Positions 52,308 through 60,245 of a stretch of 64,000 bases of DNA are shown here, in pieces. The position numbers and the translations under genes were made by a program. This DNA is from Scatomorpha merdigallinarum (lineage in GTDB: Bacteria; Bacillota; Clostridia; Oscillospirales; Oscillospiraceae), in the NCBI GenBank assembly GCA_018710885.1, contig DVJA01000058.1, positions 41,401-105,400 of the forward strand. The letters are read 5' to 3'. The first letter of the stretch is position 1. Every line of letters begins with the position of its first letter. Under the pieces are notes generated by a model. The model was not told the DNA's origin. It ran no database searches and was given only the letters and a program-made list of their open reading frames with translations.

Positions 52308-53498
52308 TTATTTGTCTCTGTTTTGATTGATTACCTCAAAAAATCTGTCAATGTCTTCGCGGTTGTTATAGTAATGAAATCCGACTCTTATCTCCCTCCA
52401 TCCATCGGCGTCAGCTGCATTGATGCGTGTAAACACCTTGGCCGCTTTAAAATCCTCATCTGTAACACGCAAGTGCGGCGCCAGGCTTACAGACACAATC
52501 TGGCTGCAATTACTGCTGGGAAAGTCATAACTCATTCTTATACCGCCGGTTGCTCGCGCCCGCTGACGGAAGTATTCTGCCAGCTCCAGCACATATGCCT
52601 CAATATTGTCCTGACCAAGAGCAACCAGTCTAGACGCCACCAGCCCCAATCCATAAATACCGCCTGTGTTCTGGTGACCAATCTCAAAGCGGCCTGCATC
52701 ATCACGCAGGGAAATATGCTCTTTTCTGGTGTCAAACCTGTCGGTATCGGACATCCAGCCAGCACCCCAATGTTTCACCATATCGCGTACTTTATGGCTG
52801 ACATAGGCGTATCCCGTTCCGCAAAAGTTCATCATCCATTTGTAGTCGTTGCCCACAAGGAAATCAATGTGTGAACGCGCCACGTCAACATTCAGCACGC
52901 CCAGAGCCTGCACCGCGTCCACAGCCAGCAGCACATTGTGTTCACAGCACCACTCACCCAATGTGTCAATATCAATTCGATATCCGGTGGCGCTTTCAAC
53001 CAAGTTAACAGAGACAACACGTGTATGGCTGTCGCATGCATCAATAAGCATTTGAGCAGTCACAGCTCCGTTTTGGGACTCTACAAATCTCACCTCCAGG
53101 CCGTCAGCCTGTCGCTTCTGCCATGCGTATCTCCCGCCAATCCAGCCGTTACGCACGGTCACCACGTTGTCTGCAGGAGAGTAATCAATCCCATCGGTAA
53201 TCAGCGTGAACAGTTGCGTCGAGCTCTGTCCGAAGGTTATGTCCTCTGCCCTGCCGTGTATCATGGCGGCCAGAGCCTTCTTGGATCGCTGCATCATCTC
53301 CAACGTGTTGACGTCTCCGTCCGCGTACTGCCAGACAGAATCACCCCCGCGAAAGTAGCGGCTATCTATGTATCTCCGTACACCGTTATAAACAAAATCA
53401 GGAATCAGGCCTGTGCTGGCCGTTTCAAAATACGCCCACTCCTTTGTCACCGGGAAATGGGTCCTGAATTCTTCGCTGATGTTATTGATATTCTTCAT
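52308..53498 (-). CDS. Class V aminotransferase-fold PLP enzyme (epimerase/lyase-like)
   Basis: The 396-residue PLP enzyme belongs to the isopenicillin-N-epimerase/cysteine-desulfurase type. YFETASTGLIP is near the N-terminus, Asp194 is in LLAVDAVQALG, and the PLP lysine is Lys220 in VGNDYKWMMNFCGTGY. A C-terminal small domain ends in RVGFHYYNNREDIDRF. Reactions of the family include epimerisation, desulfuration and C-S or C-N lysis; the one here is unknown. It is the first gene of the eight-gene minus operon, with promoter and operator at 53616-53645. Confidence 0.85.
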   Translation of the reverse strand: MKNINNISEEFRTHFPVTKEWAYFETASTGLIPDFVYNGVRRYIDSRYFRGGDSVWQYADGDVNTLEMMQRSKKALAAMIHGRAEDITFGQSSTQLFTLITDGIDYSPADNVVTVRNGWIGGRYAWQKRQADGLEVRFVESQNGAVTAQMLIDACDSHTRVVSVNLVESATGYRIDIDTLGEWCCEHNVLLAVDAVQALGVLNVDVARSHIDFLVGNDYKWMMNFCGTGYAYVSHKVRDMVKHWGAGWMSDTDRFDTRKEHISLRDDAGRFEIGHQNTGGIYGLGLVASRLVALGQDNIEAYVLELAEYFRQRARATGGIRMSYDFPSSNCSQIVSVSLAPHLRVTDEDFKAAKVFTRINAADADGWREIRVGFHYYNNREDIDRFFEVINQNRDK

Positions 53499-53615
53499 AT
53501 TCTTCCTTACTTTTTATTAATGCATTCCATCTGCAAGTATGGCTTTGGCCTGCCGCCTCGTTAGCGGGCGAATCGGCCATATGTAAGCATATCAGTAATA
53601 TCTTTAGATGTTGTA

Positions 53616-53645
53616 ATAATACCAGTGATAACACCAGATTGTCAA
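53616..53645 (-). promoter_or_regulatory. Promoter and operator of the minus-strand peptidase operon
   Basis: TTGACA (53640-53645), an 18-base spacer and TATTAT (53616-53621). The spacer contains TGATAACACCA (53626-53636), one mismatch from TGATNNNATCA. The layout copies that of the plus-strand promoter at 54456-54485. Confidence 0.8.
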
Positions 53646-53774
53646 GCTCTTTTGTTGAGAAAAGACAAAAACTGCCCGTTATGCCGGAAACCAGCGTCGA
53701 GCAGTTTTTTGGTAGCGTATGTATTTTGTTTTAAAAATTATGCAAAACACCTCATATTACCGAGAAATTCTGTC

Positions 53775-54347
53775 TCACATGAAGCAGATATCGTCTATAA
53801 GGCATTTGGCAGCTTGGTCCGCGTCCCGAGCCAGCATGGCATCCACTATGTGGTCAAAATTCTCAACATCCGGCTTGCCGGTGATGTTGTAGACAGATGC
53901 CTTAAGAAGCAGGGGGTAAAGCGTCTCCTCGAGGAAGCTGTTCCCCGCCAGTTTTGCTATTCCCATGTGAAATTTGGTGTTGATAGTTTCACCTGGACGG
54001 TATTGCAGTTCATTTTCCTTACGATAAAAGCGAAGCGCACTCAATTCTTCGTCAGATGCCAGAGCAATTGCTTTTCTAACAGCCAGCTCTTCCAGCACAC
54101 GGCGAACTTCCTGAATTTTATTTATTTCCTCTACAGTGTAAACATTTATCATATACCCTCGCTTGGGATAGCTGACCAAGAAGCCCTCGCTTGCCAGAAT
54201 GTGCATTGCCTCCTTTACAGGGGCTTTGCTGACTCCGTATTTTGCTGCAATCTGAGCCTCACTGATAAAATCGCGCGACGTATATACCCCAGTGACAATG
54301 TCCTTCAGAATGGCGTTGTAAATAATATCTGATAGTTTTTCCTTCAT
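53775..54347 (-). CDS. GntR family transcriptional regulator (FCD-type)
   Basis: The 190-residue regulator has an N-terminal winged helix-turn-helix (residues 1-68: FISEAQIAAKYGVSKAPVKEAMHILASEGFL) and an all-helical ligand-binding domain of the FCD type (EVRRVLEELAVRKAIALAS, KFHMGIAKLAGNSFLEE, HIVDAMLARDADQAA). It stands between two divergent peptidase operons. The ATG follows a perfect AGGAGGTGATC. Inferred to bind TGATNNNATCA as a repressor lifted by a peptide- or amino-acid-like ligand. It has its own promoter. Confidence 0.92.
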   Translation of the reverse strand: MKEKLSDIIYNAILKDIVTGVYTSRDFISEAQIAAKYGVSKAPVKEAMHILASEGFLVSYPKRGYMINVYTVEEINKIQEVRRVLEELAVRKAIALASDEELSALRFYRKENELQYRPGETINTKFHMGIAKLAGNSFLEETLYPLLLKASVYNITGKPDVENFDHIVDAMLARDADQAAKCLIDDICFM

Positions 54348-54379
54348 CAGATCACCTCCTCACTTGCTCCCATACTTCG

Positions 54380-54408
54380 ATTATAGCATTGTGTGCTGAA
54401 TATAGCAA
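54380..54408 (-). promoter_or_regulatory. Promoter of the GntR regulator gene
   Basis: TTGCTA (54403-54408), a 17-base spacer and TATAAT (54380-54385) on minus. An operator-like site abuts the -35. Confidence 0.75.
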
Positions 54409-54409
54409 G

Positions 54410-54420
54410 TGATATCATCA
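54410..54420. promoter_or_regulatory. Operator site TGATATCATCA beside the gntR promoter
   Basis: A perfect TGATNNNATCA site directly upstream of the gntR -35 box. It could permit autoregulation. Confidence 0.65.
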
Positions 54421-54455
54421 GTGCATGTAATTAGATTAGCGGTGCCATAAAACGC

Positions 54456-54485
54456 TTGACAAACTGATAGCATCAGAGATATTAT
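54456..54485 (+). promoter_or_regulatory. Promoter and tandem operators of the plus-strand peptidase operon
   Basis: TTGACA (54456-54461), an 18-base spacer and TATTAT (54480-54485). TGATAGCATCA (54465-54475) fills the spacer, and AGATATTATCA (54477-54487, one mismatch) covers the -10. Binding at either would block RNA polymerase. Confidence 0.82.
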
Positions 54486-54504
54486 CAGTTTAAAGAAGTT
54501 GACG

Positions 54505-54521
54505 ATGTGATTGAATCACAT
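54505..54521. promoter_or_regulatory. Perfect 17-base palindrome containing TGATTGAATCA
   Basis: ATGTGATT-G-AATCACAT is a perfect palindrome about 13 bases after the predicted transcription start. Its core matches the same TGATNNNATCA pattern. Confidence 0.65.
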
Positions 54522-54609
54522 ACACCGCGCTTTATCGAATGGTTATGGGGCACACAGGTTTGCTTGACCTGGCAAGTTGATTCCGATATATTGAAAGGAG
54601 AGGAAAACG

Positions 54610-56250
54610 GTGAACTTTAACCCATCACACTATTATTTGTATGACGAAATCTTGGAATTGCTTACATTTTGGGCAAGTAAATACCCTGAAGTGTGCACAC
54701 TGGGAAGTATAGGGAAATCCTATGAAGGCCGGGACATCCCGCTAGTCTCTCTTACAATTGGGCAAGGAAAGAAACCTGCCGTGCTGCTTACCGGAAATAT
54801 TCACAGTGCAGAACTGATGTCATCATGCGCGGTTCTCTATACTATCAATGAATTGCTGGAGCATAGTGCGACCGACGAACAAATCAAAACTCTTCTGACT
54901 GACAAAGTCATATATTGTATTCCCAGAATAAATGTAGACGCGGCTGAGATGAACCTCACAACTGATGAGTTCTATCGCGGCTCGCGTAGGCCCTTTCATG
55001 AAAAAGAGGACGGTGTGAGACGGGCAGATGTTGATGGCGATGGCGCTGTTCGATATATGCGGAGGCTCAATCCCGAGGGCAGTTTTTACGCCAGCAAGCT
55101 TGACAACAATGTTCTTTTCAGAATATGGCCGGGGATGCCCGTGCCTGACGGAGCACTGAGATATGATTTAATTCCAGAAGGCTTTTATCAAGGCAGCTCG
55201 GAACCTGCCTTTGTTGAATCCAGATGCGAATGCGATATAGACCCCAACCGCTCCTTTCCTTTCGATTGGAAGAAAGACGCTATAGGCGTCACCTTGCGTC
55301 CGTCCGGAGGCGATTATCCGCTTATGGACTGTGAAACCAGGGCTCTGGCTTATTTTGTCCTCGCACACCCTGAAATCGTAATGGCAGTAGATACGCATTC
55401 AAATATGGGAACACATATAGCTCCCATGGAGTTCTGCAAGCATCTGGAGTCAAATAAAGAAGACTCTGACCTCATGTACAATCTTGGAGAAGAACTGGCT
55501 AGGGAAAGTGGGTATCAAGTTCGAGATATTTTTCCTGTCGAGGCAGTTCGTCCGGCTCCTGGTTCATATACGACCTGGCTCTATTATGAGCTCGGAATAC
55601 CCGCATGGTGCTCTGAACTTGGTTCGCTTAAGCAGCTTTATACAAACAAGGAAGAACAGGCCGAAGAGCACAAGAGTATGATGTGGATGAACGAACTGTC
55701 TAGTGAAGAGGAAGTTGTGCATCATCATCAACGGCTCGTAAAGTGGGATGAGGAGCACAATGCGGACAGGCTGTTCATGAAATGGCACAATTATGTGCAT
55801 CCCCAATTCGGTCAGATCGAAATAGGTGGATGGAAGAATTCCAGCGATACAAACACAATATGGAATTTGCCTGAAGACTATGTTGAAAATGAGTCACGCA
55901 TGCAATATCACTTTTATCTGGGAAACATTGCGGCTGCAGCAAACATAAAGCTGAAATCATTTTCCGTAGACGGCAGCACTGCAACGTCAGAAATTGAAAA
56001 TGTCGGCCTCTTCCCTTCCACGAAATCATTCCATGCACACCAGAGTGGAGCATGCGGGACCGGCATGGTTCAGGTATCGGGTATTTCTCAGGGTTGCAAA
56101 GACATGCTTATAAGAGAAGCTCTTCCAGTTATCAACGGTAAGCAGGTATTGAAAGCAAGCTGGAGCTTACCGAAAACCGGCTATAGCAGCTATGAAATTC
56201 TGATAGAAAGTGAAACAGCGGGAATACAGTCGCTTATCTTTGATACATAA
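54610..56250 (+). CDS. M14 family zinc carboxypeptidase
   Basis: The 546-residue protein has the M14 zinc ligands His65 and Glu68 in TGNIHSAELMS, the Arg region in DPNRSFPFDW, the third ligand in MAVDTHSNMGTH, and a catalytic Glu in AWCSELGS. Carboxypeptidases of this family remove C-terminal residues. No signal peptide, so intracellular. The last 150 or so residues form an extra beta-rich domain. The start is GTG (54610) behind GGAGAGG. Codon use and G+C are clearly lower than in the flanks (25 G+C in the 60 bases at 55441-55500). It is co-transcribed with S10 copy 3. Confidence 0.9.
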   Translation: MNFNPSHYYLYDEILELLTFWASKYPEVCTLGSIGKSYEGRDIPLVSLTIGQGKKPAVLLTGNIHSAELMSSCAVLYTINELLEHSATDEQIKTLLTDKVIYCIPRINVDAAEMNLTTDEFYRGSRRPFHEKEDGVRRADVDGDGAVRYMRRLNPEGSFYASKLDNNVLFRIWPGMPVPDGALRYDLIPEGFYQGSSEPAFVESRCECDIDPNRSFPFDWKKDAIGVTLRPSGGDYPLMDCETRALAYFVLAHPEIVMAVDTHSNMGTHIAPMEFCKHLESNKEDSDLMYNLGEELARESGYQVRDIFPVEAVRPAPGSYTTWLYYELGIPAWCSELGSLKQLYTNKEEQAEEHKSMMWMNELSSEEEVVHHHQRLVKWDEEHNADRLFMKWHNYVHPQFGQIEIGGWKNSSDTNTIWNLPEDYVENESRMQYHFYLGNIAAAANIKLKSFSVDGSTATSEIENVGLFPSTKSFHAHQSGACGTGMVQVSGISQGCKDMLIREALPVINGKQVLKASWSLPKTGYSSYEILIESETAGIQSLIFDT

Positions 56251-56321
56251 GCAGTTGTGAAATGAGGTTGATGTGGCAAATGGCAATACCCGCAATATAT
56301 AACAATGAGGTATTCACAAAA

Positions 56322-57689
56322 ATGAGCTCTGTTGCAAAGCACAGCTTTGAACATGCTTCCGGGTCATTTATTGTGAAGAGTTTTGTTGAGGACCATGTTT
56401 TCTACGACGAAAACGGCTGTGCAGAGGCTGTTATTAACACTATTGCCTACACGAAAGACACTGACGAAAGAAGGCCAGTGATGTTTCTGTGGAATGGCGG
56501 GCCTGGAAGTGCAACTTCTGTCCTTAACCTGGAATGTTTTGGTCCATATCAGATGAAGAAAGATGCAGATGGCATGACCCAGGTCAACGAGCTTGTGGAG
56601 GACCGGCACTGCTTGCTGGACATATGTGATCTGGTTTTTGTAGACCCTGTGGGCATAGGTTTTTCACGGCTCCTAAACAGCAAAAGCAAGGACAAATACT
56701 ATTCGCTTGACGGTGACGCCAGGAGCAACGCCTATGCGGTTCTCGACTGGATTCGAGCACACCGGCGTTGGGACAGCCCTGTTTACCTAGTTGGAGAAAG
56801 CTATGGCACAGTCCGTGTAAGCAGGCTGCTTGAAGAGTTCGGCAGAAATCCCATGTATGGAAACCGTATGATGCTGGGTCTGAAAATTTCAGGCGTTGTC
56901 CTCATAGGAGTTGCGCTCTCTATTGACGGGAACGGAAATTGTTGCGACCCAAAGCTTGATTTGCTCACAAGCGCATTGCCTACAATGGCAGCTGTAAACT
57001 GGTATCACAACCACGATAAATTTGGCTCTTATGTAAGTGAAGCAGATTTTGTAGAAAGCGCCTGGAGATTTGCTGCCAAAGACCTGACGCCAGCACTATT
57101 CGAAGGTGAAGAATGCACGGAAGAGGAAATATCACGGCTGGCAATCAAGCTTGGTGAGTTCACCGGCATGGACCCTTCCTATTTCGTAAAGACCAGGCTC
57201 AGACTCAACGACGTAGAAGATTTTATGACACAGGTCATTGCGTCTGATGGGAAGCGGGTAGACATATATGACGGAAGAGTTGCTCAGCCGCTTGCCAAAG
57301 CATATAACGTGGTAGGAGACAACAATATACCGCTTCTGTTAATGAATGGCAAGCTCGCTGAAAAACTGTCTCTTAACGGGCAGCGCCTGTACTATACTGG
57401 AAACATAAATGTAAACGATGGCTGGAGCTATAGTTCTTCGTATAACCTGAGCAACATGGATTGCCTCAAAAATGCAATGAACCGTATGCCCGATATGAAA
57501 GTTTTGGTTGCGTCCGGTAGGTATGACTTGTGTACCTTGCTTGGAAATACCAGATACATCTTCAGCCACGCTGGTCTGCCAAAGCAAAATCTGATAATGC
57601 GCGAATACTCAGGCGGCCACGGCGTTTATTCAAGTGAAGAAGGCAAGAAAAAGTTTCTCGCAGATGTCCGTACCATGATAAGTGACTGA
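56322..57689 (+). CDS. Serine carboxypeptidase, peptidase family S10 (copy 3)
   Basis: The 455-residue protein has NGGPGSATS at about 58-66, Ser160 in VGESYGTVRVS, Asp402 in SGRYDLCT and His433 in SGGHGVY. The family DPVGIGFSRLLNS segment is present. Start ATG 56322 is chosen because it aligns with the other two copies and has GAGGT about ten bases upstream; a longer frame begins at 56262. No signal peptide. It ends the plus-strand operon. Confidence 0.9.
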   Translation: MSSVAKHSFEHASGSFIVKSFVEDHVFYDENGCAEAVINTIAYTKDTDERRPVMFLWNGGPGSATSVLNLECFGPYQMKKDADGMTQVNELVEDRHCLLDICDLVFVDPVGIGFSRLLNSKSKDKYYSLDGDARSNAYAVLDWIRAHRRWDSPVYLVGESYGTVRVSRLLEEFGRNPMYGNRMMLGLKISGVVLIGVALSIDGNGNCCDPKLDLLTSALPTMAAVNWYHNHDKFGSYVSEADFVESAWRFAAKDLTPALFEGEECTEEEISRLAIKLGEFTGMDPSYFVKTRLRLNDVEDFMTQVIASDGKRVDIYDGRVAQPLAKAYNVVGDNNIPLLLMNGKLAEKLSLNGQRLYYTGNINVNDGWSYSSSYNLSNMDCLKNAMNRMPDMKVLVASGRYDLCTLLGNTRYIFSHAGLPKQNLIMREYSGGHGVYSSEEGKKKFLADVRTMISD

Positions 57690-57812
57690 AACGATGCGGC
57701 TCAGCAGAACATAGTATTAGTATTACTGCTGAACACATAAATCGCATTCGCTGTTCCGGCAGCGTACAGTTTTGACTTTATGCAAAGAGCATCTGCCTCA
57801 ATCCGAAAAACG

Positions 57813-57855
57813 AAAGCAGCGCTTTCATCCTTACGTTGAATGAAAGCGCTGCTTT
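57813..57855. terminator. Bidirectional terminator at the right edge of the island
   Basis: AAAGCAGCGCTTTCA and TGAAAGCGCTGCTTT form a 15-base perfect stem with a 13-base loop; TTTTG follows on plus. It separates S10 copy 3 from the convergent phosphatase. Confidence 0.88.
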
Positions 57856-57873
57856 TGTCCGTTATTGGATACT

Positions 57874-58650
57874 TTACTTGATGAAATCAAGCACTTTATT
57901 CAATGCTGTCACGGAATTTGCGGCCAGGACAGTGCTCTTTTCGTTTATGGGCAGGCATTCACCTGACACAGAGCTTATCGCTCCTCCCGCCTCCGTCAAT
58001 ATAATTCTCGCAGCGTTGTGGTCCCAGGGCGACGAACGCATTGTGACAAACAGATCAGCCTCTCCTGCTGCCAGCTCACACAGCTCCAGTGCAACCGAAC
58101 CGAGGCAGCGCACGCCGCGCACTTTTCTGGCCAGTTTCACCATTTTCTCCTGCCACTCATGCGGCTCCAGAAAAGTGTACTGTACTCCCGGTGTCGTCAT
58201 GAGCATTTCGTGCAAATCGGTGCAGCCGGACACATGCAACGGCGTGTTGTCTCGCCATGCTCCCGCCCCCGGCTTTGCCCAACAGAGCGTGTCACGCTCA
58301 ACATCCAGTACCAGTCCGAACAGGGGCTCGCTTCCGGACCAGCATCCCACTGATATTGCGTAGTTGCGGTGCTGGTTTACGAAGTTCGTCGTGCCGTCGA
58401 TGGGGTCTATATACCACACCATCCCGGCATGTCCCTCATTGGACGGCGGGTACTCCTCGCCCACAATTGTGTCATCCGGAAAGGCGGTAAGCAGCTCTCT
58501 GCGCAGCATCTGCTCTATTTGCTTGTCCCAATATGTGACAAGGTCCTTGTACCCGGTCTTGAAGTGCACATCGCCATTTTTCAGGCTGCCGGACCTCAGA
58601 GCGGCTCCGGCTCTCCTGACCGCTTCTGACGCCAGATCAAACCGCTCCAT
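57874..58650 (-). CDS. Inositol-monophosphatase-family phosphatase
   Basis: The 258-residue Mg2+-dependent phosphatase has GEEYPP near residue 64, the core WYIDPIDGTTNFVNQH at 79-94, and SSPWDHNAARIILTEAGG near residue 206. Substrates in the family include inositol phosphate, 3'-phosphoadenosine 5'-phosphate and fructose bisphosphate; this one is unknown. It lies 72 bases after the cytosolic phosphoesterase gene and may act on the same imported phosphate ester. The name suhB is possible but not justified by sequence alone. Confidence 0.9.
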   Translation of the reverse strand: MERFDLASEAVRRAGAALRSGSLKNGDVHFKTGYKDLVTYWDKQIEQMLRRELLTAFPDDTIVGEEYPPSNEGHAGMVWYIDPIDGTTNFVNQHRNYAISVGCWSGSEPLFGLVLDVERDTLCWAKPGAGAWRDNTPLHVSGCTDLHEMLMTTPGVQYTFLEPHEWQEKMVKLARKVRGVRCLGSVALELCELAAGEADLFVTMRSSPWDHNAARIILTEAGGAISSVSGECLPINEKSTVLAANSVTALNKVLDFIK

Positions 58651-58722
58651 GGGTCACCTTCTCTCGAGTAAAACTAATCATATTTTAATCAAATCACATT
58701 TTCTGCCGAACGTCAAGCGCAT

Positions 58723-60243
58723 TCACCACAGCACATGCATCTCACCGCGTCTGGATACATTCAGCGGGCTGTGTTTGTGCACATATTCCGCGGTTAGGTC
58801 AGGCATCTCCCTGCCGCCGCGCCAGAGCACCCGGCAGCAGCGCAGGGCGCCATAGCCGCCGGTACCAGTCGCGCGGTAGTTGCTCGTCACTAGGCTGTAC
58901 TTTTTGTTTCCGAGGGGTGATCCGTCTGGCAGCGTGAGCGAGATCACGCGGCTGCCCACGGGCCTCCTCAGATCGAAGCTATACGAGATCCCTGCGTAGA
59001 AATCATAGTTATAGTGTTCCACCTTTGGCAGCAGGAACTCGTTGGAAACTCGCGGAGTACCGTTTTCCAGAGTGAAATACGAGGCACAGCGCTCAAGAGC
59101 AGACCGAATGGTCTCCTCATTGGCCTCCATCACCACCAACGTGTTGGCGAAGAGATAGGCCGCGGTTATGCCGCGCATTGTCACCGGCGAGGCAAGGCCG
59201 ATTGGCTCGTTTCCAAGGCTGGTGCAGGAGATGTCCGCGCCGGTGGTTTCGAGCTGTACCAGGTTGAACAGGTCGGCCACGCGGCTGCCGTATAGAGCAA
59301 CGTCCAGCTTTCCCTCCGGATGTACGCTCTCAGTCAGCAGCCCCACAGGGCTGTCGAGCCAGCTCTGCACCGCCTCTTCCAGCGGGCAAAGCGTGTTATA
59401 TGGCTCGACGCTGTGCTCACTGCCCGATTGCAACATGGCAGACGAGCACTGCAGGCGCCCGTCACCGGCGCTGGCCTCCAGCTTTACACAGGCGGGCGCG
59501 TTTGCAGGCGGCTGTACGGCGTAGGTGCCGTGCAGCTCCACACCCTCGACCTGCATATGCTGATGCCCGGTGAGCAGTATGTCATAGCCCAGCTCGCGGG
59601 CGATTTTGCATGCTACGTTCTCGCCGCTGTCGGAAAGGAGCCGGCCAGTGCTCAGGTCCTCCTCGAAGCCTCCGTGATAGATACAGGCCGTGACGTCACA
59701 ACGCCCTTGCAGGTACTCGTAAGCCCTGGCCGCAGCGGTAAAGGCGTCGGATATCCTCAGGTTCTCCATGTTGCAGGGCTGCTCCCACACATTCACGAAG
59801 TCCGTAACTACTCCGGTTATGCCGACGCGCAGCCCGTTTTCCAGCGTTCTGACCGTCCAGGGACGCACACTGAGCTCACCGCCCAGGTCGGTGAGATTTG
59901 CGCAAAGGCACTCGGCGTTCATGGCGTCAATAAAGTCTCTGAGCGCCTCATAGCCGAAATTAAAGTCGTGGTTGCCCAGGGTAAAGCAGTCCAGGCCCAT
60001 GGCGTTGAAAGCCGCCGCGACCGGGTGCACGGGCCACACGCTGCGGTTTTCCAGGTAGTACTGCGTCAGCGGCGTGCCTTGCAGCGAGTCGCCTCCGTCC
60101 AGGACGAGAGTGTTCCCGTCCTTTTTTACTTTGTGTGCAAGGTTCAGCAGGCCGCCATCTTCAGCGCAATTTGCCGCGTAGTTGACGGGGAAAATGTGCC
60201 CGTGTGTGTCCGAGGTATAGTAAATTGTAAATTCCTTCGACAT
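58723..60243 (-). CDS. 5'-nucleotidase / 2',3'-cyclic phosphodiesterase family phosphoesterase
   Basis: The 506-residue protein has the metal site Asp12/His14 in YYTSDTHGHIFP, LDGGDSLQGTP, LGNHDFNFG and LLTGHQHMQ, followed by a 5'-nucleotidase C-terminal domain (YNYDFYAGISYSFDL, VTSNYRATGTGGYG). The family is normally exported; here there is no signal peptide. ATG 60243 follows GAGGATAAAC, directly after the phnE stop, so it belongs to the phn operon. It may hydrolyse an imported phosphate ester or nucleotide. Confidence 0.88.
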   Translation of the reverse strand: MSKEFTIYYTSDTHGHIFPVNYAANCAEDGGLLNLAHKVKKDGNTLVLDGGDSLQGTPLTQYYLENRSVWPVHPVAAAFNAMGLDCFTLGNHDFNFGYEALRDFIDAMNAECLCANLTDLGGELSVRPWTVRTLENGLRVGITGVVTDFVNVWEQPCNMENLRISDAFTAAARAYEYLQGRCDVTACIYHGGFEEDLSTGRLLSDSGENVACKIARELGYDILLTGHQHMQVEGVELHGTYAVQPPANAPACVKLEASAGDGRLQCSSAMLQSGSEHSVEPYNTLCPLEEAVQSWLDSPVGLLTESVHPEGKLDVALYGSRVADLFNLVQLETTGADISCTSLGNEPIGLASPVTMRGITAAYLFANTLVVMEANEETIRSALERCASYFTLENGTPRVSNEFLLPKVEHYNYDFYAGISYSFDLRRPVGSRVISLTLPDGSPLGNKKYSLVTSNYRATGTGGYGALRCCRVLWRGGREMPDLTAEYVHKHSPLNVSRRGEMHVLW

Positions 60244-60245
60244 GT

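Noticed and set aside
54505..54521. TGTGA-TTGAA-TCACA read as a Crp site
   Set aside because: The Crp consensus has a six-base centre, here five. The core fits the local TGATNNNATCA set much better. The window's Crp/Fnr-type gene is far away.
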